Source: Chryseobacterium defluvii
GTDB taxonomy: Bacteria > Bacteroidota > Bacteroidia > Flavobacteriales > Weeksellaceae
Assembly: GCF_003634775.1 (NCBI RefSeq)
Contig: NZ_RBXB01000003.1
Span: 310,001 to 374,000, forward strand
Length of the DNA stretch: 64,000 nt
Reading direction: 5' to 3'
This document shows positions 1-8,105 of the stretch, one piece after another. The translations under genes were made by a program, and so were the position numbers. Within the stretch, counting starts at the first letter, position 1. Each line of letters opens with the position of its first letter. The notes beneath the pieces were generated by a model. That model was not told the DNA's origin. It made no database searches and was given only the letters and a program-made list of their open reading frames with translations.

Positions 1-55
1 AATCGGAGCTGCAGGTGTTGCTGCTCTTGTATTAAGTTCGACAAGAGCGGATTAA
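1..55 (+). CDS. 3' end of an upstream gene (partial)
   Basis: Only the last 17 codons lie in the window. Read from base 2, the frame ends at TAA (53-55) and gives a Gly/Ala/Val-rich tail ending in LVLSSTRAD, which could be the last membrane helix of a transporter. A frame from base 3 also stays open to a stop at 33-35, so the frame choice is weak and no product can be named. Confidence 0.3.
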   Translation, partial: IGAAGVAALVLSSTRAD

Positions 56-136
56 ATAGATTTTATCTTTCAGTATCTATTTGATTTATCAGTTAAAAAT
101 GCATTATAACGCTAGCCTTAAATGAATATTTAGGGC

Positions 137-144
137 TATTTTTG
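137..144 (+). promoter_or_regulatory. -7 promoter element (TATTTTTG) of the MFS gene
   Basis: Exact match to the Bacteroidota -7 consensus TAnnTTTG. It ends 3 bases before the ATG at 148, so the transcript would be leaderless or nearly so. No convincing TTG is seen at -33. Confidence 0.55.
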
Positions 145-147
145 TGC

Positions 148-1383
148 ATGATTTCATTTACTCCGCTGAAGACGTTGCAAAATGTTGAATTCAGGAATCT
201 TCTTACGGGAAGATTTTTTATTGTATTAGCTTTTAGAATGCTTGCTACTTTACTGGGATGGTGGGTGTATCAATTAACAAAGGATCCCTTTTCAATCGGG
301 CTTATCGGACTCTCGGAGGTAATTCCGGCTGTAAGTTGTGCTTTATACGCAGGTCATGTTATTGATATGAATGAAAAGAAGAAGCTCTTACTGATCTGCA
401 ATTATGCATATATCTTTTTAATCGGGCTTTTACTTATTCCTGCTTTCTTTGGAAGTAAAACGCATTTCACAGGGCATCAGATCACCTATTATATCTATGG
501 TGTTATATTTTTCACGGGAATTGCAAGAGCATTTATAGGCCCTATTGTTCCATCAATGATTCCTAAGATCGTAAAGAAAGAAAATCTTCCTAATGCGGTA
601 ACATTAAATCAGGCTGCCTTTTTAGTCTCTTCCGTTTGTGGTCATGCGATAGGAGGATTCCTTATTGCCGGATTTGGAGTGAAATGGACTTTAGTATTTA
701 TTATTTTACTGATATTTATTGCGTCCCTGTTTTTCTGGCAGCTGAACAAGCAACATTCTGAATATAAAAAAGAACAGGTGAATGTAATGGAAAGCATGAG
801 AGAAGGTGTTGACTATATACTCAAAACAAAAGAGATTTTAGGAGCATTATGTCTTGATATGTTTGCGGTCCTGTTCGGCGGGGCAGTTGCCATGATCCCT
901 GTTTACGCGACAGATATTCTAAAGGTGGGAGCAGAAGGATTCGGGTTATTAAATGCCGCTTCGGACATTGGCTCTATGTGCATTATTACTATTTTATCCA
1001 TCATTCCTTTGAGAAAAAATCAAGGGAAAATATTATTGGTGGTGGTTGCCGGATTTGGGCTTTGTATTATCGGTTTCGGTTTATCTCAGCTTTACTGGCT
1101 TTCATTTATGTTCTTGGTTCTCAGCGGAATGCTTGATGGAATCTCCGTAGTAATCCGTGGAACTATTGTCCAGTTGAAAACACCGGACCACATCCGTGGG
1201 CGTGTATTGAGTGTCAACTCCATATTTATCATGTCCAGCAATGAAATGGGGCAATTTGAAAGCGGGTTGGCTGCTAAGCTTATGGGCGTTGTGCGTTCTG
1301 TTGTATTTGGTGGGACAATGACGGTTCTTATCGCCTTGATTGTTGGGAGCACAAATCCCAAATTAAGAAAAATGCAATACTAA
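148..1383 (+). CDS. MFS transporter (EntS/MFS_3-like exporter)
   Basis: A 411-residue integral membrane protein with about 12 hydrophobic helices, the usual size for the major facilitator superfamily. The loop after helix 2 (GHVIDMNEKKK) resembles the family motif A with its acidic residue and basic cluster. The C-terminal half contains HIRGRVLSVNSIF, typical of the EntS-like MFS_3 branch of drug or siderophore exporters. The substrate cannot be told from sequence. I chose ATG 148 rather than the in-frame TTG at 142 because the TTG lies inside the promoter -7 element. The gene appears monocistronic: a separate promoter precedes the next gene, and no siderophore biosynthesis gene is adjacent. 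Confidence 0.85.
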   Translation: MISFTPLKTLQNVEFRNLLTGRFFIVLAFRMLATLLGWWVYQLTKDPFSIGLIGLSEVIPAVSCALYAGHVIDMNEKKKLLLICNYAYIFLIGLLLIPAFFGSKTHFTGHQITYYIYGVIFFTGIARAFIGPIVPSMIPKIVKKENLPNAVTLNQAAFLVSSVCGHAIGGFLIAGFGVKWTLVFIILLIFIASLFFWQLNKQHSEYKKEQVNVMESMREGVDYILKTKEILGALCLDMFAVLFGGAVAMIPVYATDILKVGAEGFGLLNAASDIGSMCIITILSIIPLRKNQGKILLVVVAGFGLCIIGFGLSQLYWLSFMFLVLSGMLDGISVVIRGTIVQLKTPDHIRGRVLSVNSIFIMSSNEMGQFESGLAAKLMGVVRSVVFGGTMTVLIALIVGSTNPKLRKMQY

Positions 1384-1447
1384 ATTTATTTTACTTATAA
1401 TTCTATTAAATATATTACATTTTTTTCAATTAACCATTAATAATTTT

Positions 1448-1455
1448 TATATTTG
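1448..1455 (+). promoter_or_regulatory. -7 promoter element (TATATTTG)
   Basis: Exact TAnnTTTG match 21 bases before the ATG at 1477. It overlaps an upstream in-frame TTG at 1453, which argues that the TTG is not the translation start. Confidence 0.55.
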
Positions 1456-1476
1456 CTTTATAAAATTTCCCCTTTT

Positions 1477-3540
1477 ATGAAAAAAATTCTATTATTTTTT
1501 CTGTTACTATCGTCGCAGATATTCTTTTCTCAATCAGATTGTCCTACGGCAATTGCCGTTTGTGGGAATGCCAACATTTCTTACACCCCTTCCGGACCCG
1601 GAAATATCCTGGAAGATTTAGGAGGATGTCTTATTGATGACGAAAACTTTTCTGTATGGTATACTTTCACGGTTGCTACTTCAGGAACATTAGCGTTTAC
1701 GATTGATGCCAATGTTGACAATGATGATTACGACTTTGGGGTATACGGACCCAACAAGCAGTGTAGCAATTTAGGTGCTCCCATCAGATGTAATTTCGCA
1801 GGAGTTTCTCCTACAGGAAATACGGGTCTTTCCCTGACTCCACCTCCTAATGCATACTGGAGTCCGCATTTAAATGTAGTTGCAGGAGAAACCTATTATT
1901 TAATTATTGACAACTATAGTAATTCAGCTAATGGATTTTCTTTAATATGGTCGGGTACGGCAACGCTGGCTTCTCCGTTTAATGATCCTGCGATCACTCC
2001 TAATCCATTTATTGCACCAGGAATTCCTGCTGCCAACCCGGCAGATCCACCAGAAGTAATTGTATGTTCAAATCCTGCTATTTTTGATTTCAGTACATTA
2101 TCTGCAGGTATTATCAATGGTAATCCTAATTTCTCCGTGAAATACCATACAAGTCAAAATGATGCTTTAACAGGAAATAATCCTATTACGGCTCCAATTG
2201 TGGTAACTGTAGGATCTACTTATTACTATAGCATCAACTATACGAACCCGGCTAACCCGAACGACCCGGTCAACAGGTGTAAACAGACAGGTAGTTTCAA
2301 ATTCAAGGACGGAACAATTGAAGCCTATAATGACACATTAACCGAATGTAATAATAACAATGCAGGCACCGCTACTTATGACCTGACAACAGCAGATGTT
2401 ATTGATCCTACTTTAACGGTTACTAAAAAATATTACCCCACTATTCATGACGTTAATGCGGGAACTAATGAGATTACCAATCCGTATTCTTATGTATCTG
2501 CAGAGGGAACAGTATATGTAAAAATAACTTCACAATACGGATGTACAGATATTGCTGAAATCAGCCTGAAATTCCATCCTGTAGTGATCGTAAATGAAGC
2601 TACTTTGAGGTCTTGTTTCATTGAAACTAATCCTTCAACAGCATTATTTAATCTTACGGTTGCTACGGTAACTTCTCAGGGAGGAACTAAGACTTATTAT
2701 CCTTCTTTAACGGATGCGGTGAATGGAACCAACCAAATTTCAAACCCTTCCAATTATATTGCTCCAAGCGGGGTTGTATACATCAAAGTAACCAATGCAA
2801 ACGGATGTTATGCTATTGCAAAAGTGACTCTTATAGTGCTTCCACCGGTATATTCTTCTGTACTGGCAGATAAAATTATCTGTATGGAAGATACAACAAC
2901 ATTAGATGCAGGGCCAGGTTTCGCATCTTATCTGTGGAGCAATGGAGCAACAACGCAAACTGTTTCAGGAATAGGCGTAGGTACTTACTGGGTAAAGTTA
3001 AAAACAGGTGACTGTATCACGACTCAAACGGTAAAAGTGTATCCGGCAGAACAACCTGTAGTTTCCAGTATCGATATTGCTACCAATACGGTAACCGTAA
3101 ACGTAGTAGGGGGAATGGCTCCTTACAAATATTCAATGGATAATGTCAACTGGCAGGATTCCAATGTATTTACCAATGTACCGAGAGGTGATAACACCGT
3201 CTATGTGAAAGATGCTTACGATTGTGAGCCGATAGATGTTGAAATCATTGTTCCTAACCTCATCAACGTAATCACTCCGAACGGAGATGGTGTAAATGAT
3301 ATTATTGATTATTCCGCATTGGCTAATAAACAAAACCTGACATTAAGCATTTACGACAGATATGGTAGTAAAATCTATCAGGCAGATAAATCTAACGGCT
3401 ATAAATGGGACGGAACAACCAACGGCAGCAAAAGAGTAACTACTGGTACTTACTGGTATTCTGTAACATGGAATGAAAATGATAAGCATAATACGCCGTT
3501 CAAATTCTCCAGCTGGATCATGGTGAAAAACAGAGAATAA
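1477..3540 (+). CDS. T9SS type B surface protein, PPC-like N-terminus (paralogue 1 of 4)
   Basis: A 687-residue secreted protein. Residues 1-19 are a signal peptide (MKKILLFFLLL...FFSQ). About 20-165 is a beta-rich domain with paired cysteines (DCPTAIAVCG, CSNLGAPIRC) and YYLIIDNYSNSANGF, resembling pre-peptidase C-terminal (PPC) type domains. Then come two repeats of about 75 residues (CNNNNAGTATYDLT... and SCFIETNPSTALFNLT...). The end is the gliding-motility-associated C-terminal domain (ITPNGDGVND ... WIMVKNRE), the T9SS type B sorting signal. Expected to cross the outer membrane through the type IX system and stay cell-associated, perhaps as an adhesin. The N-terminus matches paralogue 2, but the C-terminal third matches paralogue 4. 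Confidence 0.85.
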   Translation: MKKILLFFLLLSSQIFFSQSDCPTAIAVCGNANISYTPSGPGNILEDLGGCLIDDENFSVWYTFTVATSGTLAFTIDANVDNDDYDFGVYGPNKQCSNLGAPIRCNFAGVSPTGNTGLSLTPPPNAYWSPHLNVVAGETYYLIIDNYSNSANGFSLIWSGTATLASPFNDPAITPNPFIAPGIPAANPADPPEVIVCSNPAIFDFSTLSAGIINGNPNFSVKYHTSQNDALTGNNPITAPIVVTVGSTYYYSINYTNPANPNDPVNRCKQTGSFKFKDGTIEAYNDTLTECNNNNAGTATYDLTTADVIDPTLTVTKKYYPTIHDVNAGTNEITNPYSYVSAEGTVYVKITSQYGCTDIAEISLKFHPVVIVNEATLRSCFIETNPSTALFNLTVATVTSQGGTKTYYPSLTDAVNGTNQISNPSNYIAPSGVVYIKVTNANGCYAIAKVTLIVLPPVYSSVLADKIICMEDTTTLDAGPGFASYLWSNGATTQTVSGIGVGTYWVKLKTGDCITTQTVKVYPAEQPVVSSIDIATNTVTVNVVGGMAPYKYSMDNVNWQDSNVFTNVPRGDNTVYVKDAYDCEPIDVEIIVPNLINVITPNGDGVNDIIDYSALANKQNLTLSIYDRYGSKIYQADKSNGYKWDGTTNGSKRVTTGTYWYSVTWNENDKHNTPFKFSSWIMVKNRE

Positions 3541-3552
3541 TATAAAAATCAG

Positions 3553-3576
3553 AGAACCGCCTAGGCGGTTCTTTTC
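3553..3576 (+). terminator. Rho-independent terminator
   Basis: A 10-base perfect inverted repeat (AGAACCGCCT / AGGCGGTTCT) followed by TTTT, just after the first T9SS gene. Confidence 0.8.
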
Positions 3577-3612
3577 TCAATCTCTCAGCCATATTTCTTT
3601 TGTTATTTTCGT

Positions 3613-3620
3613 TATTTTTG
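3613..3620 (+). promoter_or_regulatory. -7 promoter element (TATTTTTG)
   Basis: Exact TAnnTTTG match 20 bases before the ATG at 3641. With the terminator just upstream, this makes paralogue 2 an independent transcription unit. Confidence 0.55.
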
Positions 3621-3640
3621 CATTATAAAATCATTTAAAA

Positions 3641-5701
3641 ATGAGAAAACTATTATTATTTTTAACAATTTTACTCACTCAACTATATTATTCCCAATCA
3701 GATTGCCCTACTGCAATACCTGTGTGTGGAAACTCCAATATTTCTTATACGCCTTCCGGACCGGGAAACATTCTGGAAGATCTTGATACCTTAGGATGTC
3801 TTAATGATGATGAAAATTTTTCCGTTTGGTATTCTTTTACAATTGCCACCTCAGGAACATTAGCTTTTACGATCGATTCCAATGTAAACAGCGACGATTA
3901 TGATTTTGCTGTTTACGGACCTAATGTACAGTGCAGTAATTTGGGAGCTCCTATACGATGTAACTTTGCAGGATCATCTCCTACCGGAAACACCGGACTT
4001 GAGCTTACCCCTACCGGCTCAGTATATTGGGGAGCTTATATGGATGTAGTAGCCGGACAGACGTATTATTTAATTATTGACAACTATAGTAACTCTGCTA
4101 ATGGATTCTCATTAACATGGAGTGGTACGGCGACACTTACTTCTGCATTCTCCGATCCGGCTTTGGCTCCAAACCCTTTCATTACGCCTGGAAATCCGGC
4201 TGCCAATCCAAACGATCCCAGAGAAATCTTAAAATGTCAGCTACCGACTCAATTTGACTTTACCACATTAACACCTGGAATCTTGAATGGTAACCCGAAC
4301 TTCTCGGTTACTTATCATAGTCTTCAGAATGATGCTATTACAGGAACAAGCCCACTTACAGTAACTACTGTCAATGGAACTACTGTATATTACTACAGAA
4401 TTGTATATCAGGATCCGGCTAACCCGAATAACCCGGCGAACGGATGTTTCCAGCTTGGTAAATTCAAATTCAAGCAAGGAAATATTGAAGCTGCTGACGT
4501 TACCATTAATGCCTGCAACAATAACGGAGCCGGCACGGCAACATTTAACCTTACAACGGCACCTGTTTATTCAGGGCCATCCACTAAAAAATATTATCCT
4601 ACTCTTGCTGACCTTAATGCAGGAACCAATGAAATAACGAATCCTGCAGCCTATACTTCAGCAGAAAAAGTAGTCTATGTGAAGGTGACTTCTAATGAAG
4701 GATGCTCCGATAATGCAGCGATCACTTTGGCTTTCCATCCTGTTGTTGTAGTAACCAATGCTTTATTAGAGTCTTGTTATATAGAAACTAATATTACGAC
4801 CGCTTCTTTTGATCTAACGACTGCAGCCGTTAATTCACAGAGTGGTATGACCAAAAAATACTATAAAACATCTACAGATGCTTTAAATTTAACCAACGAA
4901 ATCACCAACTTCAATGCTTACATAACAGCATCAACCGACGTTTACGTAAGAGTAACCAGTGCTAACGGATGCTTTGCCATTGCTAAAATCACCCTGAAAG
5001 TTCTCCCTCCTGTAAAATCGTCCGTGTTAAAAGACCAGACAATATGTATGGAAGACAGAACAACTCTGGATGCCGGTCCTGGATTCGACAGTTACGAATG
5101 GAACACGGGAGCAACCACGCAATCTATTTCCGGAGTAGGTGTTGGACAGTATTGGGTAAAACTTCAGACTGGAAAATGTTTTACACTACAAGAAGTAAAA
5201 GTATATTCTTCCCAGCAGCCTGTCATTTCAAGCATCGATATTTCAAATAATACGATTACCATAAGTGTGTCCGGTGGAAAAGCTCCTTACAAATACTCTT
5301 TAGATGGAGTTAACTGGCAGGATTCTAATATTTTCACAGGTCTTCCGAGAGGTGAAAATAAAATATATGTAAAAGATTCTTACGATTGTCTTCCAATAGA
5401 TACGCAAATTACTGTTCCAAACCTTCTTAATGCCATCACACCAAACGGTGATAACGTGAATGATTATATCGATTATTCTGCATTAGCCTATAAGAAGAAC
5501 CTTGTTTTTGTTATATTCGACAGATACGGAAACAAGCTTTATGAAGCAGATAAAACAAGAGGTTACAAATGGGACGGAACTGCTTTTGGCAAGAAAATTC
5601 TTACCGGAACATATTGGTACACCATCACTTGGAATGAGAATGATAAAAACAATACTCCGACACAATACAGCGGATGGGTATTGGTGAAAAACAGAGAATA
5701 A
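3641..5701 (+). CDS. T9SS type B surface protein, PPC-like N-terminus (paralogue 2 of 4)
   Basis: A 686-residue secreted protein with signal peptide (MRKLLLFLTILL...YYSQ) and the same N-terminal domain as paralogue 1 (DCPTAIPVCG, GSVYWGAYMDVVAGQTYY). Two internal repeats follow (ACNNNGAGTATFNLT..., SCYIETNITTASFDLT...). Then a 'TLDAGPGFDSYEW' immunoglobulin-like stretch, a 'YKYSLDGVNWQDSN' repeat typical of flavobacterial adhesin-like proteins, and the type B sorting domain (ITPNGDNVND ... WVLVKNRE). Its C-terminal domain is closest to paralogue 3 (shared KKILTGTYWYT and NNTPTQY), whereas its N-terminus is closest to paralogue 1. Its role is inferred to be cell-surface adhesion or matrix; no catalytic motif is visible. 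Confidence 0.85.
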   Translation: MRKLLLFLTILLTQLYYSQSDCPTAIPVCGNSNISYTPSGPGNILEDLDTLGCLNDDENFSVWYSFTIATSGTLAFTIDSNVNSDDYDFAVYGPNVQCSNLGAPIRCNFAGSSPTGNTGLELTPTGSVYWGAYMDVVAGQTYYLIIDNYSNSANGFSLTWSGTATLTSAFSDPALAPNPFITPGNPAANPNDPREILKCQLPTQFDFTTLTPGILNGNPNFSVTYHSLQNDAITGTSPLTVTTVNGTTVYYYRIVYQDPANPNNPANGCFQLGKFKFKQGNIEAADVTINACNNNGAGTATFNLTTAPVYSGPSTKKYYPTLADLNAGTNEITNPAAYTSAEKVVYVKVTSNEGCSDNAAITLAFHPVVVVTNALLESCYIETNITTASFDLTTAAVNSQSGMTKKYYKTSTDALNLTNEITNFNAYITASTDVYVRVTSANGCFAIAKITLKVLPPVKSSVLKDQTICMEDRTTLDAGPGFDSYEWNTGATTQSISGVGVGQYWVKLQTGKCFTLQEVKVYSSQQPVISSIDISNNTITISVSGGKAPYKYSLDGVNWQDSNIFTGLPRGENKIYVKDSYDCLPIDTQITVPNLLNAITPNGDNVNDYIDYSALAYKKNLVFVIFDRYGNKLYEADKTRGYKWDGTAFGKKILTGTYWYTITWNENDKNNTPTQYSGWVLVKNRE

Positions 5702-5720
5702 TTCAGTTTTTATATATTGT

Positions 5721-5752
5721 AAAAAATCACCCTGGACCAGGGTGATTTTTTT
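5721..5752 (+). terminator. Rho-independent terminator
   Basis: Inverted repeat TCACCCTGG / CCAGGGTGA flanked by an A-run and followed by seven T residues. It separates paralogue 2 from dnaB. Confidence 0.85.
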
Positions 5753-5822
5753 ATCAACACGGCACATCTTTTATTAATAGCATTTTAACGCAATTTGGCA
5801 GTAAATTGTTAGTTACTATTTT

Positions 5823-5851
5823 TTGATTCTTTTTCAAATCAATTATCTTTG
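5823..5851 (+). promoter_or_regulatory. dnaB promoter, TTG-N18-TATCTTTG
   Basis: A full match to the Bacteroidota consensus: TTG at 5823-5825, an 18-base spacer, and TATCTTTG at 5844-5851. The dnaB ATG (5856) lies 4 bases further on, about where transcription should begin, so the mRNA is probably leaderless. Confidence 0.75.
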
Positions 5852-5855
5852 CAAT

Positions 5856-7445
5856 ATGGCGCAGAAAGAAACACTATCATCTCTTACACACGGAAATTTC
5901 GCAAAGGAATTATCAATTTCTGATGGGAAAATGCCTCCTAATGCTGTAGATTTTGAAAGGTTGGTGATCGGGACTTTTTTGATTGATAAAAAGGGTCTTG
6001 ATTATTCCATTGACCTTCTTACACCGGAAGTTTTCTATGATCCGAGACATCAGGTTATCTTTTCAACCATTTTAAAATTGTACGAAGGAAATCATCCGGT
6101 CGATTTAATGACTATTATTCAGGAGCTAAAAAAAGAAGAAAAACTAAGCCTGGCCGGAGGTGACCATTATATTATTGATCTTACCATGGGGGTTAGCTCT
6201 TCCGCCCATATCGAATACCATGTACGTGTTATTCTTGAAAAATATATTCTAAGAAGCCTTATTAATGTATCTGCCAATGTAATTGATTCTTCTTATAAGG
6301 AATCAACCGATGTATTTGAGCTGCTGGACAAAGCAGAGCAATCATTTTTCGAAATTACCAACGGAACTATTAAAAAAGGGTTTGATACGGCTAACTCCCT
6401 GGTGAAACAGGCTATTGACACCATCAAATCCTTAAAAGATAAAGAAGGCCTTTCCGGGGTTCCTTCAGGATTCAGAGACCTGGATAAAGAAACCGGAGGA
6501 TGGCAGAATTCCGACCTTATTATTATTGCTGCCCGTCCCGCAATGGGGAAAACCGCATTTTTGCTTTCTATGGCAAGGAATATTGCGGTAGAGCATAAAA
6601 TTCCTATGGCTCTTTTCTCTCTGGAGATGGCATCGGTGCAGTTGATCACGAGGATGATTGCTTCCGAAACAAGAATTTCCTCAGAGAAATTAAGAAAAGG
6701 AACCATGTCTGATGATGAATGGCAGAGACTGTTCTCTAATGTATCCCAGCTGGAAAACGCTCCGCTTTATATTGATGAGACCCCTTCTCTTTCTATATTT
6801 GACTTCCGTGCCAAATGCCGAAGACTGGTGATGCAACATGGTGTAAAAATTATCATGGTAGATTACCTTCAGCTAATGACCGCAAGCAGTGGCGGCAAAG
6901 GAGGCGGAAACCGTGAACAGGAAATCGCAATGATCTCGCGTTCATTAAAAGCTATCGCAAAAGAATTAAATGTTCCTGTAATTGCTCTTTCTCAGTTATC
7001 CAGAAGTGTGGAAAACCGTCCGGGAAAAAGACCTCAGCTTTCCGACTTAAGGGAATCCGGAGCGATTGAGCAGGACGCGGATATCGTATCGTTCATCTTT
7101 AGACCGGAGTATTATAAAATTGCGGTTTGGGACAATGACGAACCCGGGCAGGAAACCTCAACGGAAAACCAGGCTGAAATTATTATTGCAAAACACAGGA
7201 ATGGTGCTACTGCCGATGTAAGGCTTTCGTTCATGAAAAATATTGCCAAATTCGGCGATTTGGATATGTTCGGAAATGATTACGGATATCCGTCACAAAG
7301 TTTCGGTCAACAGAATGAGCAGAGTGGGTTTGATAAAATAAAAACAACCATTCAGCCGGGTGCTGCTTTTGACCTGCCCGACAATTCTCAGCTTTCAGGG
7401 TCGTCTATGAATGATTTTGATGATGATGAAGATTTCCCATTCTAA
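5856..7445 (+). CDS. dnaB: replicative DNA helicase DnaB
   Basis: A 529-residue hexameric 5'-3' helicase that unwinds the replication fork and recruits primase. The N-terminal DnaB domain (PNAVDFERLVIGTFLID...) spans about residues 20-125. The RecA-like ATPase core begins near 190 with SGFRDLDKETGGWQNSDLIIIAARP. Walker A is RPAMGKTAF, Walker B is IIMVDYLQLM, and the arginine-finger region is SQLSRSVENRPGKRPQLSDLRESGAIEQDAD. No intein is present. The tail is acidic (DDDEDFPF), as in single-stranded-DNA-binding protein tails. The in-frame TTG at 5823 is rejected as start because it is the -33 promoter element. It sits between two pairs of T9SS surface-protein genes with which it has no functional link. 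Confidence 0.97.
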   Translation: MAQKETLSSLTHGNFAKELSISDGKMPPNAVDFERLVIGTFLIDKKGLDYSIDLLTPEVFYDPRHQVIFSTILKLYEGNHPVDLMTIIQELKKEEKLSLAGGDHYIIDLTMGVSSSAHIEYHVRVILEKYILRSLINVSANVIDSSYKESTDVFELLDKAEQSFFEITNGTIKKGFDTANSLVKQAIDTIKSLKDKEGLSGVPSGFRDLDKETGGWQNSDLIIIAARPAMGKTAFLLSMARNIAVEHKIPMALFSLEMASVQLITRMIASETRISSEKLRKGTMSDDEWQRLFSNVSQLENAPLYIDETPSLSIFDFRAKCRRLVMQHGVKIIMVDYLQLMTASSGGKGGGNREQEIAMISRSLKAIAKELNVPVIALSQLSRSVENRPGKRPQLSDLRESGAIEQDADIVSFIFRPEYYKIAVWDNDEPGQETSTENQAEIIIAKHRNGATADVRLSFMKNIAKFGDLDMFGNDYGYPSQSFGQQNEQSGFDKIKTTIQPGAAFDLPDNSQLSGSSMNDFDDDEDFPF

Positions 7446-7470
7446 GAGAAGTAAACCTTAAATCTTAATA

Positions 7471-7947
7471 TTGAGAATCGAAATATACACGGACGGTGCT
7501 TGCAGCGGAAATCCCGGAAAAGGCGGATATGGAATTCTCATGCGCGTTCCTGAAAAAAGATATCAGAAAACTTTTTCAAAAGGATTCAGGAAAACCACCA
7601 ATAACAGAATGGAGCTTCTGGCTGTAATTACAGCCTTGGAAAAATTAAAATCCACAGAAAATGACATTCATATTTTCACAGACAGCAAATATGTGTCTGA
7701 TGCCATCAATCAGAATTGGATTGCAGGCTGGATCAGAAGAGGCTGGAAAAATGTGAAAAATCCAGACTTATGGCAACAATTTGTTCCCCTTTATCAGAAA
7801 CATAATCCCAAAATGCATTGGATAAAAGGCCACGCCGGACATCCTGAAAATGAACTTTGCGACAGACTTGCTGTGGCCGCCGCTGCTTCTCCGGACTTGG
7901 AAGTAGACATTTATTTTGAAAATTTGGAGAACAATTCTCTTTTTTAA
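7471..7947 (+). CDS. rnhA: ribonuclease HI
   Basis: A 158-residue RNase H1, which cuts the RNA strand of RNA-DNA hybrids (R-loops, primers). The carboxylate active site is visible: Asp in YTDGACSGNPG, Glu in NNRMELLAV, Asp in IFTDSKYVS and Asp in ELCDRLA; GHAGHPENE carries the catalytic-loop His. The length is typical. The start is a TTG at 7471, since no ATG lies between the stop of dnaB and YTDG; TTG-AGA-ATC gives the family-like M-R-I-E-I-Y-T-D. It follows dnaB by 25 bases with no terminator, so the two are probably co-transcribed. Confidence 0.95.
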   Translation: MRIEIYTDGACSGNPGKGGYGILMRVPEKRYQKTFSKGFRKTTNNRMELLAVITALEKLKSTENDIHIFTDSKYVSDAINQNWIAGWIRRGWKNVKNPDLWQQFVPLYQKHNPKMHWIKGHAGHPENELCDRLAVAAAASPDLEVDIYFENLENNSLF

Positions 7948-8105
7948 AAATTCCACACATCAATACTGCACTTTTATTTAAAATTCTTCTAATATTTTTG
8001 CATTTTATTATCAAATTTTGTCATTTTTAACACTATTAACATTAAATACATATTTATTAATTCGGAATTAATATCTTTACGTGTCTAATTAAAAAGTGTT
8101 ATTAA

